In this document: positions 23,749 to 34,600 of the stretch, one piece after another
Layout: every line of letters starts with the position of its first letter
Numbering within the stretch: position 1 is the first letter of the stretch
DNA from: Dendrolimus kikuchii
Taxonomy: Eukaryota; Arthropoda; Insecta; Lepidoptera; Lasiocampidae
Assembly: GCA_019925095.2 (NCBI GenBank)
Contig: CM034394.1
Location: 7,266,272 to 7,330,271 of the forward strand
DNA length: 64,000 bases
Direction of reading: 5' to 3'
The notes under the pieces: model-generated
Database searches by the model: none
Told to the model about the DNA's origin: nothing
What the model saw: the letters and a program-made list of their open reading frames with translations, nothing else
Position numbers and translations under genes: made by a program

Positions 23749-23889
23749 TGTGGCGCTGGCCACAACTAATATTCGAAGAATATTAATAAAAAATAGCACT
23801 TGACATTGTCATTGCTTTTCAACAATCAACTGAAATTTTATTTAATTTTAATTAACAAATTATTTTTAGTGGGAATATCCTTGCCCACA
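23749..23889 (+). repeat. 3' LTR of Ty3/gypsy element (141 bp)
   Basis: It begins TGTGGCGCTGGCCACA, a 16-base hairpin-capable palindrome, directly after the polypurine tract, and ends CCCACA at 23889. Apart from the 7 bases lost from the 5' LTR the two are identical, which implies a young insertion. Confidence 0.9.
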
Positions 23890-24079
23890 CATATACCAGT
23901 GTCATTAAAGTAAGTTTTTTTTATTTTGTTTTAAATATGCTTACGTTCATATAGATAAAACATATTCGACTATGGCACAGAAACCTCAGGGTTTATTCGT
24001 GCGTCAGAAAGTCGCGTAGAAGACATGAAGCATGGATAGCGATATTTTGAAAATGAATTAACACAATATTAATGTTATA

Positions 24080-24204
24080 TCAAAAACAGATAGATAGATA
24101 GATAACACTTTATTGTACACCAATACAAACATGAATTTAAAACAGGACAGCCAACAGACAATCCAAAAAAACAGGAGCAGAGCCAAGGAATTGTTATCAT
24201 TATT
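24080..24204 (-). repeat. LINE tail relic with GATA repeat
   Basis: 'gatagatagatagataacactttattgtacacc' is the complement of a LINE 3' end followed by a TATC-type tail. The same 'tttattgtacacca' words occur at 1348-1362. The RTE copy at 24218 lies right behind it. Confidence 0.5.
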
Positions 24205-24217
24205 TAAGTGTTTACTT

Positions 24218-24565
24218 GGTTGGTCTGAAAGAGAGTGTCGGGGTGAAGGTAAGGAAAGGAATGCTCCGGTGGTTCGGGCATGTGGAAAGAATGCATGATG
24301 AAAGAATGACTAAACAGATATACAATGCAAAAGTGGATGGATGCAGAAGTCGTGGAAGGCCACGACACACCTTCCATGATCAAATTGATCGTGTACTAGC
24401 AGAAGGTGATGTCAGGAGCCTTAAGAACAGAAGAGTGTGCATGACAAGAGTTATGAATGTCAAAGAGGCAAGTGAGGTGTGTAAGAATAAGCCTAAATGG
24501 CACTCTGTTGTTCGTGCCTACCCCGCAAGGGAACTGGCGTGAAGTTATGTATGTATGTATGTATG
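24218..24565 (+). pseudogene. 5'-truncated RTE-like LINE with 13-bp target duplication
   Basis: This is the best-preserved copy of the family in the window: a 108-codon open segment (24216-24542) with VKVRKGMLRWFGHVERMHDER, a DGCRSRGRPRHTFHDQIDR stretch and a terminal ARELA, then (TATG)n. It is flanked by TAAGTGTTTACTT at 24205-24217 and 24566-24578. The reverse-transcriptase domain is missing, so it is not autonomous. Confidence 0.9.
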
Positions 24566-24578
24566 TAAGTGTTTACTT

Positions 24579-25272
24579 CTAATTTAATAGTAGCATCATG
24601 CTAGTGTATGGTGTTGAAGCACATACGAGCCCGATAGTCCGCTTTGGGGATGAATATAGAATCTTTTCGGTTTATATTGGATCATTGTAGGTGGTTACAT
24701 GTAATGTAAGAGGTGGGGTTAGGTGAAAGTTCACATAAACGGCTGTTGAAAAACGAATTACAACCTCCAATAATATAATGTGTTTTCAGCTTCATAATAA
24801 TTTTAAATTTTAGGAAAATAAAACGAAAAATGTTCTTATGAAATGGTTGGGTGTAATTCAATTTTTTTTTTCAGAGAACATGTTAATTTAAATATCTCAT
24901 ATCTATGATACACGCGGGCTGATTAGTCGTTGCATTTATAATAGCGCCTCTAGTGTTGAATACATCAATTGACGTTTTAGGTACTCCGTAATTTCATCTA
25001 GATTTATGGAACAACATCAGAAACATTCGCATATAACAGTGCAAAATTCAATGCTTTTAATTCAGCAGTTCAACATACTAAGCATTTGCTTTTGAAACTG
25101 CTCAGAGCATTGCATAAACTGTGTCGTAATGGACAGACTTCAAGATAGTCTTGTGCACTGTAATTGTAAAGCTTGTTAGAATGTGTTCAGTAACAATAAT
25201 TGTATATACACATTATACTCTTGTACGGGTCAACGTACAGCGTTAAGCTGGCTCTGCGGTCTACTAAGGCTA
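24579..25272. other. No gene recognised
   Basis: Unassigned intergenic DNA. No protein-like frame was seen. Confidence 0.5.
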
Positions 25273-25585
25273 TTTTTTTTTATTGCAGGAGATCAGCAGA
25301 CAGGCAGACGGCCCACTTGATGGAAAGTGGTTACCATCGCCTATGGACATTTGCAACAGCAAAGTTGCTACAAATGTGTTGCTGCTCTTTTAAGAGACTC
25401 TGGAACCTGGTCACTAATGCCGGAACACAACACAAGGTTGTTATGGCGACATACTTTAGACCAGGGATGGTAGCCATCCAGTCGGGCAAATGCCCTACCA
25501 CCTGGCTGTGGATTGTTTTGTCGCCTCTTACGACAGGCCGCCCGGCCGCAGGAAATTGTATTCTTTCTCCGTTCCTGCACGGATA
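25273..25585 (-). repeat. Short retroposon, family S1 (copy 4, long form)
   Basis: The complement of the GCAATAAA tail lies at 25273-25288, and the sense 5' end near 25585. Collinear with copies 3, 5 and 6 over the full ~310 bp. Confidence 0.8.
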
Positions 25586-26473
25586 TTTTAATATAAATAA
25601 ATACGTACAATTATTTTGTGCATGAGTTGCTGATAAGTTGCTAGTAGACTTCGTAACATATGACTTCAAGTATTACTAAGTAGAACCGGTAAATCCAGGA
25701 ATCAGTATTTAAGCTGAAACTGGAAAGTGTATTTCATCAACTACTGCAAGCAACAACCATTTCCACCTGCTACAGAAGCAAATGTACAAACTACAACTCA
25801 CTTATGTCTTTTTAAGCCATGTACGAGTAAAAAATGTTTATTCATGAATGATGCCATATTGTTCATTTGTATGTAAAACCTACGAAGTCACAGAGTTTGT
25901 TTGTCGTGAGCTAGGAAATGCAGCTCCTATAATACCATTTACAATTCAAATCACGCTTTTGCAGGTGGCGGGTGAAAAAGAAAAAGCATTGCAAAACCGT
26001 AAGACCTGACTTTAAAGTACTAGGAAAGTAAAACGCGATAAGATTCTTGACGTCACGTTCAAAGTTTCTTAATTGACGTTCTTTTAACTTTTTCACCGTT
26101 CCGCTTCTGTTTGAACAATTCGCTTTTTCCCAGAAACTATTTGAAGTTTTATTTGTTTAGGTCAAAAGTTAATAAACTTTATATATACACAAAAATTGGA
26201 TCCTAGGAGCGTTGTATCTGCGGGACGGTAAAGTTTACGCCTTTGTTATGTTTAACTTAATTTCATAGTTGACTCCCAGTGTAGGCATTAGGCAATGAGC
26301 AAATAACCTCTGTGCCTTTATTGTTTTTAAAGTTAAATAATAGAGGCAAATTGTTTGTATGTTATATATAATTTTACTAACGTACGATTTTCATGTCTTT
26401 TCTCAAATGTTGAAAGTAGTTTACACAACATTATAGCGGTATTAAGTGCACATTTTTTTTGTAATTAAAAACT
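25586..26473. other. No gene recognised
   Basis: Unassigned intergenic DNA. No repeat shared within the window was noticed. Confidence 0.45.
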
Positions 26474-26680
26474 AGCTGATCCCCCGACTTCGTCTGGGTG
26501 GTGCGGTTTTTTAACTATCCCACGGAAAATCTTTAATTTTTCGGGATCAAAAGTATCCTATATGTTGACCAGAGATATAAGACTCCACCATATAAAATTT
26601 CATTTAAATCAGTCCAGTCGTTTCAGAGTTTAGCCGGTAAAACAGACAAACAGAGAAACCAAAAATTTGAAGAACATCTA
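26474..26680 (-). repeat. Decayed Helitron-type repeat
   Basis: The stretch opens CTAGCTGATCCCCCGACTTCGTCTGGG, the complement of a Helitron-like 3' terminus (hairpin then CTAG). It continues with 'aaaagtatcctatatgttgacc' and 'aaatcagtccagtcgtttcagag', words of lepidopteran Helitron-borne repeats. The far terminus is not clear. Confidence 0.55.
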
Positions 26681-26694
26681 AATTAGTTCAATTT

Positions 26695-27021
26695 CATAAT
26701 ATTTTCTTAAGTTTTCGCGACTTGTATACATAATAAAACTACATTTTAACGGTTTTAAGAGCGATAATTTATTAGATTTTTGTTATTCCGACGTTTCGGC
26801 CACTTTTCAGTGGCGGTGATCACGGAAGACTAAAAGCTTTCCTAAATATCGCTGGAAGGACAGAGGACAGGCGGACCTGTCTGAGCTAGGAGCCAGTAAT
26901 TTGCAAGAGACCGCAGAGAAAAGTGGCATGCTCTCGTTTCGGAGGCCAAGACCTACTTTGGGTTGTTGTGCCAACGGAGTAAGTAAGTAAGTAAAACCGT
27001 TAAGACATAGTTTTATTAGTT
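26695..27021. mobile_element. Composite fold-back: cap repeat F flanking an RTE fragment (copy 1)
   Basis: The left cap (26695-26822) is the inverse of 12025-12152. The right cap fragment (26990-27020, 'gtaaaaccgttaagacatagttttatta') faces it. Between them, 26825-27000 encodes on the plus strand a decayed LINE C-terminus (KYRWKDRG...ADLSEL), homologous to 57110-57540. The same three-part layout recurs at 56886-57850. Confidence 0.6.
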
Positions 27022-27524
27022 CTATTTCACTTCTTACATCCCCTGACTCGGTTTTTAGCATTTTTTTTTCATTGTACAGAAATTCGACCTCTACAGTTTT
27101 TTATACGTATACATTAACATGAACACAATACTACATCTAATGGACAATCTACTTATAGTTTTAAGGGATTATTATAGGTAGAATACAATATAAGTTAAGT
27201 TTCCTTCAATGTTCTAGATTATGTTTCAGTTAGTATGTAAGTTTTGTTTTATTATGGAACATTATTATAGACTGTATCGCTGTGGTGCTACGGGCATACA
27301 CATTATGAACGCATAGTACAATCCGGAAACAGATACAATCCGGAAATAGATTTAGCGCCACAAATGAAGTCCCACAGATGCGGCGCTACAATCGCCGTAC
27401 TTAAACCTGACAGAGTCATTGTTTTCTAATCTGGAAATCGATGTAGATTATTGTTGAATAAAAAATATACCCAACAAAAACCCACATATTACATATTTTT
27501 TTCTAATACATCCTAAGGTTGTCT
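27022..27524. other. No gene recognised
   Basis: Unassigned. 'caatccggaaacagatacaatccggaaatagatt' at 27319-27354 is a short direct repeat of about 17 bp. Confidence 0.5.
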
Positions 27525-27632
27525 GGAAGAAATTGCTTTTAGTGATAAGAACGCCTAATGTGTTCTGTGCCTAAACTTCTTGAACTGTATCTTAATGTTA
27601 TGCAATAAAGTATATTCTATTCTATGCTAAAT
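27525..27632 (+). repeat. Retroposon tail relic
   Basis: 'ggttgtctggaagaaattgcttttagtgataagaacgcc' followed by 'atgcaataaagtatattctattctat' is a typical lepidopteran LINE/SINE 3' tail. It matches 14078-14130 and 19466-19500. Confidence 0.65.
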
Positions 27633-30417
27633 ATGAAATATTCCATAATTAAAGCTGTAAATTTATTTCCAGGCTACTTTACGAACAAAATTCTGTCAAA
27701 TAGCGAAGCTGCCACTTGGACTAAACGTGCGCAGAAGGTTTGCCGATAGCCTCATGATGTCACGCGTCGATGGTCAGTAAGGTTGACAAAAAAGGTTACA
27801 TAAATAGTTGTTTCAATAAATTTATTGTTTTAATTTGTTATTGTATATACTTTACATAATAGTATATACAATAATAGTAAGTAATAGAATACAATAATAG
27901 TAAGTAGTCATCGGTAAACTTTCTGCGCGCGGCTTATAATTCCTTTATTTTTCGTGGATCTTCTTTTATAGCGCGGAATTTATTATTTTCAGATCACGTT
28001 TTACAGACATGACAGCAGAAGACAACTATCGTGATATTTATGTAGGTACGTCAAACGAATAATATACATAATGTGAAATCACTTTGATGACACGCTTAAT
28101 AAATTACATTCTGTTATTATTTGTCAAAATTTCCCGTAGTTTTAATATTCTTTCTGTTATCCTTTTACATGTATTTTATTTAACCTTTTTTGGGTTTTCC
28201 GTAACGTTGCCGCGTTGGACTGATCCCTTATTTATTGCCAAACTATTTTTAAGTTCCCTTTTCCGTAACACAATAGTGATTGTGTTTGTGGGAAGCAAGA
28301 ACAATAAGATACGACCGAGAAAAGGGTCAACTATCTCGAATCAATTCCAATTACTTTCGTTCAAGGTCTGTTTGATTTTATCGTATAACCTTTACAAATT
28401 GTTGGGGAAAGACAACCGACAAATTGAAGTTAAGTGGTTGGAATCAGACGTCGGTTCATGGTCGGTATGTATTCTGGTTTATGGAAGTCTATTCGAGATA
28501 TAGATACCTACATATTATTATAGTATTTTAAAAGCATATGAATATTTTGCTCAAAAAGTAGTATGTGAAGTAAATACTGAATTAATTCATGAGTTACTAT
28601 GACACTAAAAGTTTTTGTGTTTTCGTCTATTATTCAGAACATCGGCTAAGTGCGTGTCTGCTACGCATGACTAAAAGCCTAGTGTTGTCTGTTCATTTGG
28701 CTAAGGAGCCCTAAGAAATCGTAATTGTAAACACCTCATATCTCAAAAACCACTCATTGGATTTCGTTTTAACTAATTTTTATTAAATTTACTTTTTTTT
28801 AACCACCTTAATTTTTCTAGTTTAAAAGGTAAGGGAGGTGGAACTTAGACAATTTTTACGATTTATGAAGATCTCAATTGCCTTAAACAAACAAATCATC
28901 ACAGAACATTTTTAACACTTTAAGACCTATGTTATACGACACCTATAACCGCTAAAAAATGTCATCCCTAATACATAGGTACATATGCTGCATAATCTTT
29001 AGTTTTTTGTGATTTCTCTCTACAATAGGAGTTTTTGGCGGGAACTGAAAGGAGATGTTATGATGTGCAGTTTTATTGTCTAAAAATGTGTAAAATTACT
29101 TTAAAATGAACAATAGTTGTAGGATATTGATAGTTTTTGAGTAGTAATTAAGTGTTTTGTGAGAAATGTGAACTGTATAGTCAAATGTGGCCTTTTGAGT
29201 TGTCACAAGAACTCCGTTAAATGGCACCAGCTGATAACCTACAGTTCAGCTGAGCTACACATAGGCTTAAGAAAATGAAGAAACTATATTGTAAACTAAG
29301 ATCTGGCTTAAAGGCCTAGCTGCCAAGCCATAAACCTAAAAAAAACATCTCTACAATATTAAATACTTTTAAAAATTACACGTGAAAAGTTATCTACGTT
29401 AAATTGTGAGGATAGTGAAGTTTGACGATTTTATAAGGGTTTTAATTTTCTAAACCCTAAAAATGTTTTGTTTCATATAGTCTGTGACAGAGTAGCGGAG
29501 TGGTTCAATTTTGCTGATTAACATCGCCAGCGTATGTTTGCGAATGAGTATAGTTCTAGAGCGGACTGTCTGCGCTAGAACATCGAATGTTTGTATTTTT
29601 GCGACGGTAATCAATTTACTCTATTTACAAAACGGGTCTGTATGTTTATCCAATAAATACTGGCTGCGTATAGATTTTTATTCATGTAGTTCCCAATATT
29701 CCACGCTCCAATCTGTATAAAGTAGATTATGGAAACTGTTGTTTCTTTCAAGAGAAGTAGTGGGAAACGAGGAGAATACTTGATTTGTATGTTTGATTGT
29801 TCCTACTGCACGCACAGCTTTGGGAATAAACCAATAAACTAAAAAAATGGTTTAAATTTGTACTTTCAATAACTGAGGATAAGGCGAGAACCGAATTCCA
29901 CCCGTGACTGACAATTGATAGGAAGAAAAAAATAAGGTGATATCGACATGTATAACTTGTTTTTTAAAAAGGTTTTTAAATACCAGCCTTTGAGATCCTG
30001 GATATCATGTAGCAGCAGAGTGCTAGCTAAGACAAGTAAAATGAGCCCAAACACGACGGGTTTATCTTCCTATGGCCACCTTCCAACTCCATCATTACTG
30101 TTACTTTAATCGCACACTATGAACAAAGGTTACTTTAATCTCGGAAAATAGGATAAGACTTTACACTGATGAAGCCGTGTGCTAAGCTATAGTATAAAGA
30201 TACGAATGCAAAAATAATTGTGTGTATTTATATTTATTTTGTTCGTGACTTTGGAAATGGACCATATATCAAGAAATTTGGTTTTCAAACTTTCATCAAT
30301 ATGGGTGAAGATATAATTAAATTGTATCCTGCAAAATGGGATAGAGTCCGTCAGACGAAAATTACGCAAGCGAAGTGACTTAAAAAGCTTTAATTACAAG
30401 ATAGAGGTAGCAGTTTC
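27633..30417. other. Longest unassigned stretch
   Basis: About 2.8 kb without a recognisable repeat or gene. A 139-codon frame (28084-28503) is rich in Leu/Ile/Phe/Val at its start but shows no family signature, no splice-supported extension and no second copy; I do not call it. A TA-rich inverted repeat 'gtatatactttacataatagtatataca' lies near 27843-27871. Confidence 0.5.
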
Positions 30418-30431
30418 AAAAATATTATTCA

Positions 30432-30567
30432 TACATACATACATACATACATAACTTCACGCCAGTTCCCTCGCGGGGTAGGCACGAACAACAGAGTGCC
30501 ATTTAGGCTTATTCTTACACACCTCACTTGCCTCTTTGACATTCATAACTCTTGTCATGTGAATAAT
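30432..30567 (-). mobile_element. 5'-truncated RTE-like LINE with 14-bp target duplication
   Basis: Minus-strand copy: a CATA-repeat (complement of the TATG tail), then the complement of the RELA end. It is flanked by AAAAATATTATTCA at 30418-30431 and 30568-30581. Only ~136 bp were copied. Confidence 0.9.
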
Positions 30568-30581
30568 AAAAATATTATTCA

Positions 30582-31080
30582 CTTTTTGTAAAATGATTCA
30601 AATGATACTAAGGTGAGTAGTTTTAGAAACACATTTATTATTAGTAAAATATCACTATCACAGACAAGAATGTATATCGTTGGTATAAAATAAGCTTTTT
30701 TATATTAAATAGGTTTACGTTTGGCCATGATCTCATTTGATATGAAGATCTTTGATAATATTTTTCTGGACGCACAGGTTTTTATAAAACGCTACATAAC
30801 TGTAACCTACACATAAGGACCATGAAGACGATACGCTTCGTATGTACAGATAGTATGTGTATTATGAAACTATGACGCAGATATGAAACTATGTCTTGTA
30901 ATCCGAAGATCGAATGGAGTACATAAAATGATGTCAAACAATTGAACTGCATATTCTTCGAAGTGTATGCGAAGAAACACCTATAGAAGCTCTCTGCTTT
31001 GCACATCAACAATTTGGTCGTTTATAATCGTGTTGGTTCTCGTTGCAATCAACTGCAAATGTGTCCATCCTAAGCCAAGC
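30582..31080. other. No gene recognised
   Basis: Unassigned AT-rich DNA. Confidence 0.45.
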
Positions 31081-31460
31081 ACTCAGCAAAGCTTTTTTAA
31101 TTGTCTAAAGATGGCAAATTGGCAATCGGCCCACCTCAAGGGAAGCAGTCACCGCCGCCTATGGACGATACAATCGTACAATACAAGGGTATTCTGAATG
31201 TGTATAGCTCGCCTGGAAGAAATGTTGTGATGCCCTTCTTAAATAACGGCGTCGTAGCGCATAGGGAAAACCTCGGCGAGAAGTATCTCCCAGTCGTTAT
31301 TGTACGCATAATGTACGTAGTAGAAAATTATGGCGTGGAAGTTCAAGGGAAAGAGGACGATTATCTCGCAGATGGCGAGCGGTACTACAGTGAAAATGGG
31401 GCGTTGGAAAATGGACCAGATGAAATTCAAATCATAGATAGGTATATAATAATACATGTG
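31080..31460 (-). pseudogene. Decayed CR1/Jockey-like LINE 3' end downstream of the P450
   Basis: On the minus strand, frames read NDWEILLAEVFPMRYD, then ITTFLPG, matching the WRELPAEVFPLRYD...IKFLRG tail of the LINE at 7775-8332. The terminal 'ccgcctatggacgata' and 'ggcccacctcaagggaagcagtcacc' match the shared LINE/S1 3' end. The 140-codon plus-strand frame at 31101-31523 is the antisense shadow of this relic. The upper part (from about 31196) is repeated at 59050-59290, downstream of the second P450 copy. Confidence 0.7.
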
Positions 31461-31604
31461 GCCTTAGGCGAAACACTTCTCGTTGTAGAGATAGTAGAAT
31501 ATGCAGACAAACGTTTTCTATAGGGCTAGGGAAGTCTAAACCACTTGTTGGTATGTGATCGTGGTCATAATAGTTTAACAATATGAGTGTTAAATTCTAT
31601 ATCC

Positions 31605-34600
31605 TTAAACATCCTTAAATATAAAATTGAAAGGTCCTTTTGTATAGTTGAGCGTCGTTTGATGGACATGTGGCGGGGGCCCAACCCATTCTACCTTGAA
31701 GTTTTCAATTACCCTGGTAAGGAATGTTTCGATTTCCAACTCGGCTATACGTCGACCTGAAAGAATACACATTGAATTGAATGAAGGAACCTATATAAAA
31801 AGAAGCAAGTAGCTTTACCACGCGACAAATCAAACGACAAATGAATAATAATAACAAATCAAATTTTCACTTTTGTGTTCAGTCAGGTTATAATTTACTT
31901 GAGATTTAATGACTCTAATTAATGAAAAATAGGACCTAAATCAATCAAAAATTGAAAGTTGTAATAAATTTTCATTTACATTTGATTGCTTTCGTGTAAT
32001 AAAATATATTTTAAATAATAAATCCTCATTGGGCATATCTAACCATATACAATTCAAAACCTCTTTAGAGTTACGTATTTTACCGGGAGATTGTCTTACG
32101 TAGTATTATCCTTCTATGCTGTTACCTATACAACTGCGGACACCAAATCCAAAAGGTGCATATGCAAAGGGATGAGTATTGCCGTGGTATAAAGGATCTG
32201 TTTTCTCAGCCAACCATCTTTCTGGTATGAACTCTTTTGCTCTAGGATAGTACGTTTCCATTAGTGACATATGTTGATGACCGAAAGTGACATGTATCTG
32301 TAATTAAAACCACATAATTATTGTTTCCAAGAGGACACAGCGTTATTAAACCTTTTCCTAAAGACTTTACAAGTAGAAAACGTATGATTTGAGTTGATTC
32401 ATGTTATGTGTATCAATTTAGGCAATATCGATGGTTGACTATTAAGACTTGTCTGATATTTTTTGACCAACTATTTTTGCTACTGATTCTCTTAATAAAA
32501 ATTCTACCTTACATAATAGACTTTTCGCACTCTATTTAGATTTCTCTTAATTTATACTTCCAACCAATAAAACTATATTTTTGTTTGCTCATATAATTAG
32601 TATGATTATTCATTCATTTTAAAAAAATTTACATTTTTTCAAAAAATATTTAAAAACATGTTTTTTTTTATTAGAAATGTGTGTGTGTGTTCACACGCAG
32701 TAGCACTGAAACTTCAGAGAATATACGGGCGAACATAATTATATCTAGAACACTTAGTAGACAAGAGTGAGGAGGATATACGAAGTATCGCATAAATTGT
32801 TTTCTATCTCATTCTCTCGTAGGCTTAGTCCTATAGATTTATGTTATGTTATGTGTTGTGTTATCAAATTTCAAATCATAACGATTCGAAAGAAGTTTCA
32901 CTTCAAAAACAAAACATCATTCTTTTATAATTATATCGAAATAAAATACTACTAATTACATTAGTACCAAAGATAAGATTATTTTTAGGGCGAATGTAAA
33001 ATTTTGGGTAAGGGAATTAGGTCTTGATATCTTGAAAATTGATAATGTAAGAAATTTCAATAATTTACACGGACTTACATCTTTAGGAATCTGGTAGCCC
33101 AATATATTATATTCCTTTGTTGTTAACCGTATATTTCCCGATACGACTGGCATTACTCTGAAAGACTCTTTAATACACGCTCGAAGGTATGGCCTTTTAT
33201 CCTTCTTGGAAAACACTTCTTCCCTCAGTATCTCTTGCTTCTCTGGGTTTTTCGCGAGGAGATACAACGTTGCTGTCACTGTATTCGATGCCTACGAACA
33301 AATGTATAATAAATATTACACAAATATTATGTTTATGTATTTATTAGAATTTATTTTAAAAATACAATAATTGTAGGACATTCATTGTTTTGAGTAGAAA
33401 AGTGGAATGTGAATTTTTAAGTACTAGATTTTCATTTATTCACACGTGAGTAAAAATCTTACAGCTTAACAAATAGATAAAGTACGATGTACACTTGTTA
33501 TCTGTTTATATTTAGATTATTCTTAAACTAAAATATTTATGAAGGCTTGATAGTGGTTAAATATAAAAAAAATCATGCAAAGATATACTAAAGAGGAAGA
33601 AGAAAAGCGGTAAAGTAATGGATGATGTCTTACCGTATCAATTCCAGAAAATAACATATCCGATGCCATAATATACGCATATTCTTCATTTATATGAAGC
33701 AGTTTCTCTAAAACCCCTTTTTGTTCATCAGATTTGGTAGGGTATTTCTTAAGTTGCTCAACACCTTGTCTCACGAAATACTTTGCAACACTGGAAGTGT
33801 AACAGGATATTATAATACGAATATAACTTAAATATGTTCTTGAAGTTCATACAGGTAATTGCGCAGAATACAATTGGCTAGGATAGATAATAAATAAATA
33901 GATAACAATCAAATCAATTAAGACACTTTTTATCATATTACAAAACGTCGCTGCCTCATATTATTTTACGAATGTACAAATAATGATGTCAGTACAAGTT
34001 AAAGAACTCAAATAGCGCATTAATTTAGTATTGCAATTTACATGGAGCATGGGGGTGGTATAAACTTCCAGGATATTCTCTCATTAGCTGCAACCTCTTC
34101 TGTCGCTTCACCGTACAATGATCTTAACACACGGCTGACACCAACAAACGCCGTACCATTGTCACGAAACGTGTGTTAAAGGGCGAGAGTTAACTAAAGC
34201 TTCTGCTTCAAAGAGCAGAGTAACTAAAACTTCGTCCGAAGGGTTGCGTTCTCTGAGAGTAACCTTTAGCGCAGTTTTTATGGATCTAATTAGTCTCTCC
34301 CATGCTCCACCCATAGAAATACGCTGGACAACGATGGTGAAAATACATAGAGTAGCGACACCTCGTACCTGACTCCGGGGGCCAAGGCAAGGCCCTCGCC
34401 TCCGCTTCGGCTGGGCGTAACTATGTTCTAAATCTCAGCCTTTCCAACACAAACAAAAGCGCAGGGTCGTCAGGGAGGAGGGGGTTTTTAGTGGGTATTG
34501 GGGTTGCTCGCTCGTGCAGCAACGCTCGGAGTCTTTCACACTATTCTGTGACGTTGATCGCGGACGGGGCACTGCCAAGAGCATACTATTGCTGCAGTGT

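Larger units (their letters stand above)
19605..23889 (+). mobile_element. Complete Ty3/gypsy LTR retrotransposon, CsRn1-like
   Basis: A 4.3-kb element with two short LTRs, a PBS, overlapping gag and pol frames, a polypurine tract (GGAGGGGAG, 23737-23745) and a 3' LTR. All catalytic motifs are present and both frames are open, so it could be active or very recently so. The gag zinc-finger type (C-H-C-C with FYHAKF spacing) and the TGGTGACC primer site suggest the CsRn1 clade. Clade placement is an inference. Confidence 0.9.

Noticed and set aside
28084..28503. 139-codon hydrophobic frame
   Set aside because: No family signature, no homologue within the window, no splice context. Length is plausible by chance in this AT-rich DNA.
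31101..31523. 140-codon plus-strand frame just downstream of the P450
   Set aside because: It is the antisense shadow of a decayed LINE 3' end (minus-strand WEILLAEVFPMRYD), and the homologous stretch at 59050-59290 breaks the frame.
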